Shown here in pieces: positions 62,225 to 64,000 of a DNA stretch of 64,000 nt; the stretch's first letter is position 1, and each line of letters starts with the position of its first letter. The notes beneath the pieces are model-generated. The model ran no database searches. It saw nothing but the letters and a program-made list of their open reading frames with translations, and was not told the origin of the DNA. The stretch comes from Parabacteroides sp. (GTDB lineage Bacteria; Bacteroidota; Bacteroidia; Bacteroidales; Tannerellaceae). A program made the translations under genes and the position numbers. The DNA lies in contig DXVO01000024.1 in the NCBI GenBank assembly GCA_019417325.1, forward strand, positions 124,001 through 188,000. The letters are read 5' to 3'.

Positions 62225-63631
62225 TCACCTACGTATCATATACATAATAAAACCACCACCAAAAATCAAAAAAATACCAAGCTTAATCATTATATTAATC
62301 CATAGATTATCCACATCCAAAAACAGAAAAACAAAATTATATAAAATCAACAACGACAACGTAAATATCAAAGGATAAAACATAGCTTTATATGCCCATA
62401 TTACAGGTTTATCAAATAGTTTATATAGCAATCCATATACATAAAAAAGTTTCAATAAATTAACACACAAAATAGAATACATCACATAATATAAAGATTC
62501 CGTATAATAAACTACAAATATTACCACAACCACTTTTAACAAAAACAAATACAAACTACTAATCATCAATATAGAAGTTTTATTCATAATCCTAAAATAT
62601 ACATCTTTCAAAGATTGCAATAATATAACAGGTATAAAAAAAGAAGATATCTTTAGTAAATCAATAGCAGTATCCCATTGATTTCCAAAACTAATCAAGA
62701 TGAGTTCTTTAGAAGATATATATACAAATACTGAAAGAGGGAGTGATATTGAGGCAACAATCCTAACAAACTTTCTAAATGAAGATTCTATCCAATCCAA
62801 TCCAATTGCTTTTTCATTCAAAATAGAATATACTGATTGAATAAGCACAGCATTTATATTACCTACAATTAAATTTGTAAATAAATTCGCTTTATCATAT
62901 TGAGCAAGAACAGAAGTATTATATTTTTTTCCTATAACTAATTTATCAAACTGCAACTCCATTGTATTAATAAGTCCATACAAGAAATCATATAATGAAA
63001 ATTTAAACACCTTATTAATGCTTTCTTTTTCTATATGAATCTTCAGTTCAAACCTATATCGATAGTAATTAACAACAAAAATCAATATACTGGAAAACAA
63101 TGGTGTTATCAAAAGAGAGTATATACCTCCCCCATTTAAAGCTAAAATTACAGAAACAGTACCTGTCAGTAGATAAACTATAAAAGTCCTTTTTGCTATA
63201 AAAGCAAATTTCTTCCCCTTAATAAGAAGTGAATTAGGAACTATATTCAATATATTGAAAAATAAAACAACAGATAATATCCTACAAACTACCACTAATT
63301 GATCTTTTCCATAAAAATCAGCTATGAATTTTGAGAAAGAGAAAAAAATGATAGAAAATATAATTGCTGCATAAAAAGTTAATGAAAAAAAATTATTAAA
63401 ATCATTCTCTCTCAATTCTTTATTTTGAACGATAGCATTATTTAATCCACATGTTCCAACTAATAAAAACAGTGAAAGAAATACATTTGCAATAGCAACT
63501 ATACCATAATCATAAGGTGTTAGTATTCGTGATAATATCATTGTCACCACAAATGATATTATCACATACGAATAAGTATCTACTGCTTTATAAAAAAAAG
63601 CGATAAATAATTCTTTCCTAAATGATATCAT
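62225..63631 (-). CDS. wzx: Wzx-type flippase
   Basis: 468 residues, about twelve to fourteen hydrophobic helices. The start (AVDTYSYVIISFVVTMILSR and ILTPYDYGIVAIANVF) is the common N-terminus of the polysaccharide-transporter family. It flips the lipid-linked repeat unit across the inner membrane for polymerisation. Its 3' end overlaps the start region of the heparinase-like gene. Confidence 0.9.
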   Translation of the reverse strand: MISFRKELFIAFFYKAVDTYSYVIISFVVTMILSRILTPYDYGIVAIANVFLSLFLLVGTCGLNNAIVQNKELRENDFNNFFSLTFYAAIIFSIIFFSFSKFIADFYGKDQLVVVCRILSVVLFFNILNIVPNSLLIKGKKFAFIAKRTFIVYLLTGTVSVILALNGGGIYSLLITPLFSSILIFVVNYYRYRFELKIHIEKESINKVFKFSLYDFLYGLINTMELQFDKLVIGKKYNTSVLAQYDKANLFTNLIVGNINAVLIQSVYSILNEKAIGLDWIESSFRKFVRIVASISLPLSVFVYISSKELILISFGNQWDTAIDLLKISSFFIPVILLQSLKDVYFRIMNKTSILMISSLYLFLLKVVVVIFVVYYTESLYYVMYSILCVNLLKLFYVYGLLYKLFDKPVIWAYKAMFYPLIFTLSLLILYNFVFLFLDVDNLWINIMIKLGIFLIFGGGFIMYMIRR

Positions 63632-63722
63632 ATTATATTTACCACAAAAACCACTATATTATAGTTTATGAATAATTACAGATATCATCCGTACAAAACT
63701 AAAACAGTCATTACTTTTATAA

Positions 63723-64000
63723 TTATTTTCTGAAAATACCAGTAAAATCTAATATTATTTTATCTTCTATATATGGCAAAAGTTTAAACAAGTCATGTGA
63801 GACTAAGAACACCACAATATCCGCCATATCATAAGCCTCTTTATATTCCGTCAGCTTAAAGACTTTGTGTTCTTTCACATTCGGTTCCACAACCAATATA
63901 TCTGCATTATTGCAGAACTGCATTACCTTAGTTGTTATATATTTAGCAGGAGATTCCCGTAAATCATCAATATTCGGTTTGAAAGCAAGCCCCATCATTG
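63723..64000 (-). CDS. wecC: UDP-ManNAc dehydrogenase, C-terminal part (gene runs off the window)
   Basis: The 92 visible codons are the C-terminal domain of the UDP-glucose/UDP-ManNAc dehydrogenase family: MGLAFKPNIDDLRESPAKYI, then DILVVEPNVKEHKVF and DMADIVVFLVSHDLFKLL. The DLRESPA block favours the WecC group. It would oxidise UDP-ManNAc from WecB to UDP-ManNAcA. The N-terminal NAD-binding domain lies beyond base 64000. Confidence 0.85.
   Translation of the reverse strand, partial: MMGLAFKPNIDDLRESPAKYITTKVMQFCNNADILVVEPNVKEHKVFKLTEYKEAYDMADIVVFLVSHDLFKLLPYIEDKIILDFTGIFRK

Overview
The window looks like chromosomal DNA of a gut-type Bacteroidales, most likely Tannerellaceae/Parabacteroides-like. 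The reasons are recurrent TAnnTTTG promoter boxes, paired TonB receptors and lipoproteins, a fimbrillin-type surface lipoprotein, fused cobalamin genes, DUF4248/HU/glucosaminidase genes beside a capsule locus, and 22-23 bp intergenic palindrome arrays. No rRNA or tRNA gene was seen. The genus is an inference.

Layout. (1) 1-4.3 kb, + strand: the 3' part of a BatD-like membrane protein, a BamA/TamA-type barrel and a lipid A phosphoethanolamine transferase. (2) 4.4-7.6 kb: a large fimbrillin-like lipoprotein on the - strand, behind a 205-bp segment with 17-bp inverted ends. The segment carries a promoter that now points away from the gene, so it is a probable phase switch in the OFF state. (3) 7.8-14.1 kb: a type I CRISPR-Cas locus in the order cas6-cas5-cas3-cas8-cas7, with no cas1, cas2 or cas4, followed by a six-repeat array in which every repeat differs. 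An intrinsic terminator closes it. (4) 14.3-19.4 kb: acn-icd-gltA, the oxidative branch of the TCA cycle. (5) 19.6-34.3 kb: a cobalamin riboswitch heads a run of genes on the + strand. They are a TonB receptor, two exported CbiK-type chelatase homologues, a second TonB receptor, a PepSY membrane protein, and four double-domain cobalamin ring enzymes (cbiHC, cbiET, cbiGF, cbiJD). (6) 34.4-36.3 kb: a small lipoprotein and a hipBA locus whose kinase gene has collapsed.

(7) 36.3-64 kb: capsule/exopolysaccharide region. Export and control genes (cpsB-like phosphatase, wzc, wza) lie at 36.3-40.6 kb. Next comes a winged-helix/DnaB/primase/DUF4248 replication-like module (40.7-44.0 kb), a frameshifted small gene, HU, a glucosaminidase and two toxin-antitoxin pairs (44.3-47.7 kb). 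The AT-rich sugar cassette (47.9-64 kb) runs on the - strand: wecC (partial), wzx, heparinase-like, asnB-like, GT4, wzy, GT4, TupA-like, GT-C, UbiA-like, HAD phosphatase, a scarred junction, wecG and wecB. WecB/WecC/WecG predict ManNAcA in the polymer. UbiA+HAD+GT-C predict a polyprenyl-phosphate-linked pentose donor. A 76-bp duplication of the wecG 5' end, a TupA remnant fused to an acetyltransferase and an unrecognised insert show that the cassette was assembled by recombination.

Most notable: an intact CRISPR effector with no adaptation genes and a decayed array, two of whose spacers come from the same site in two homologous coding sequences; an adjacent invertible promoter; and a family of 22/23-bp palindromic arrays at four intergenic sites.
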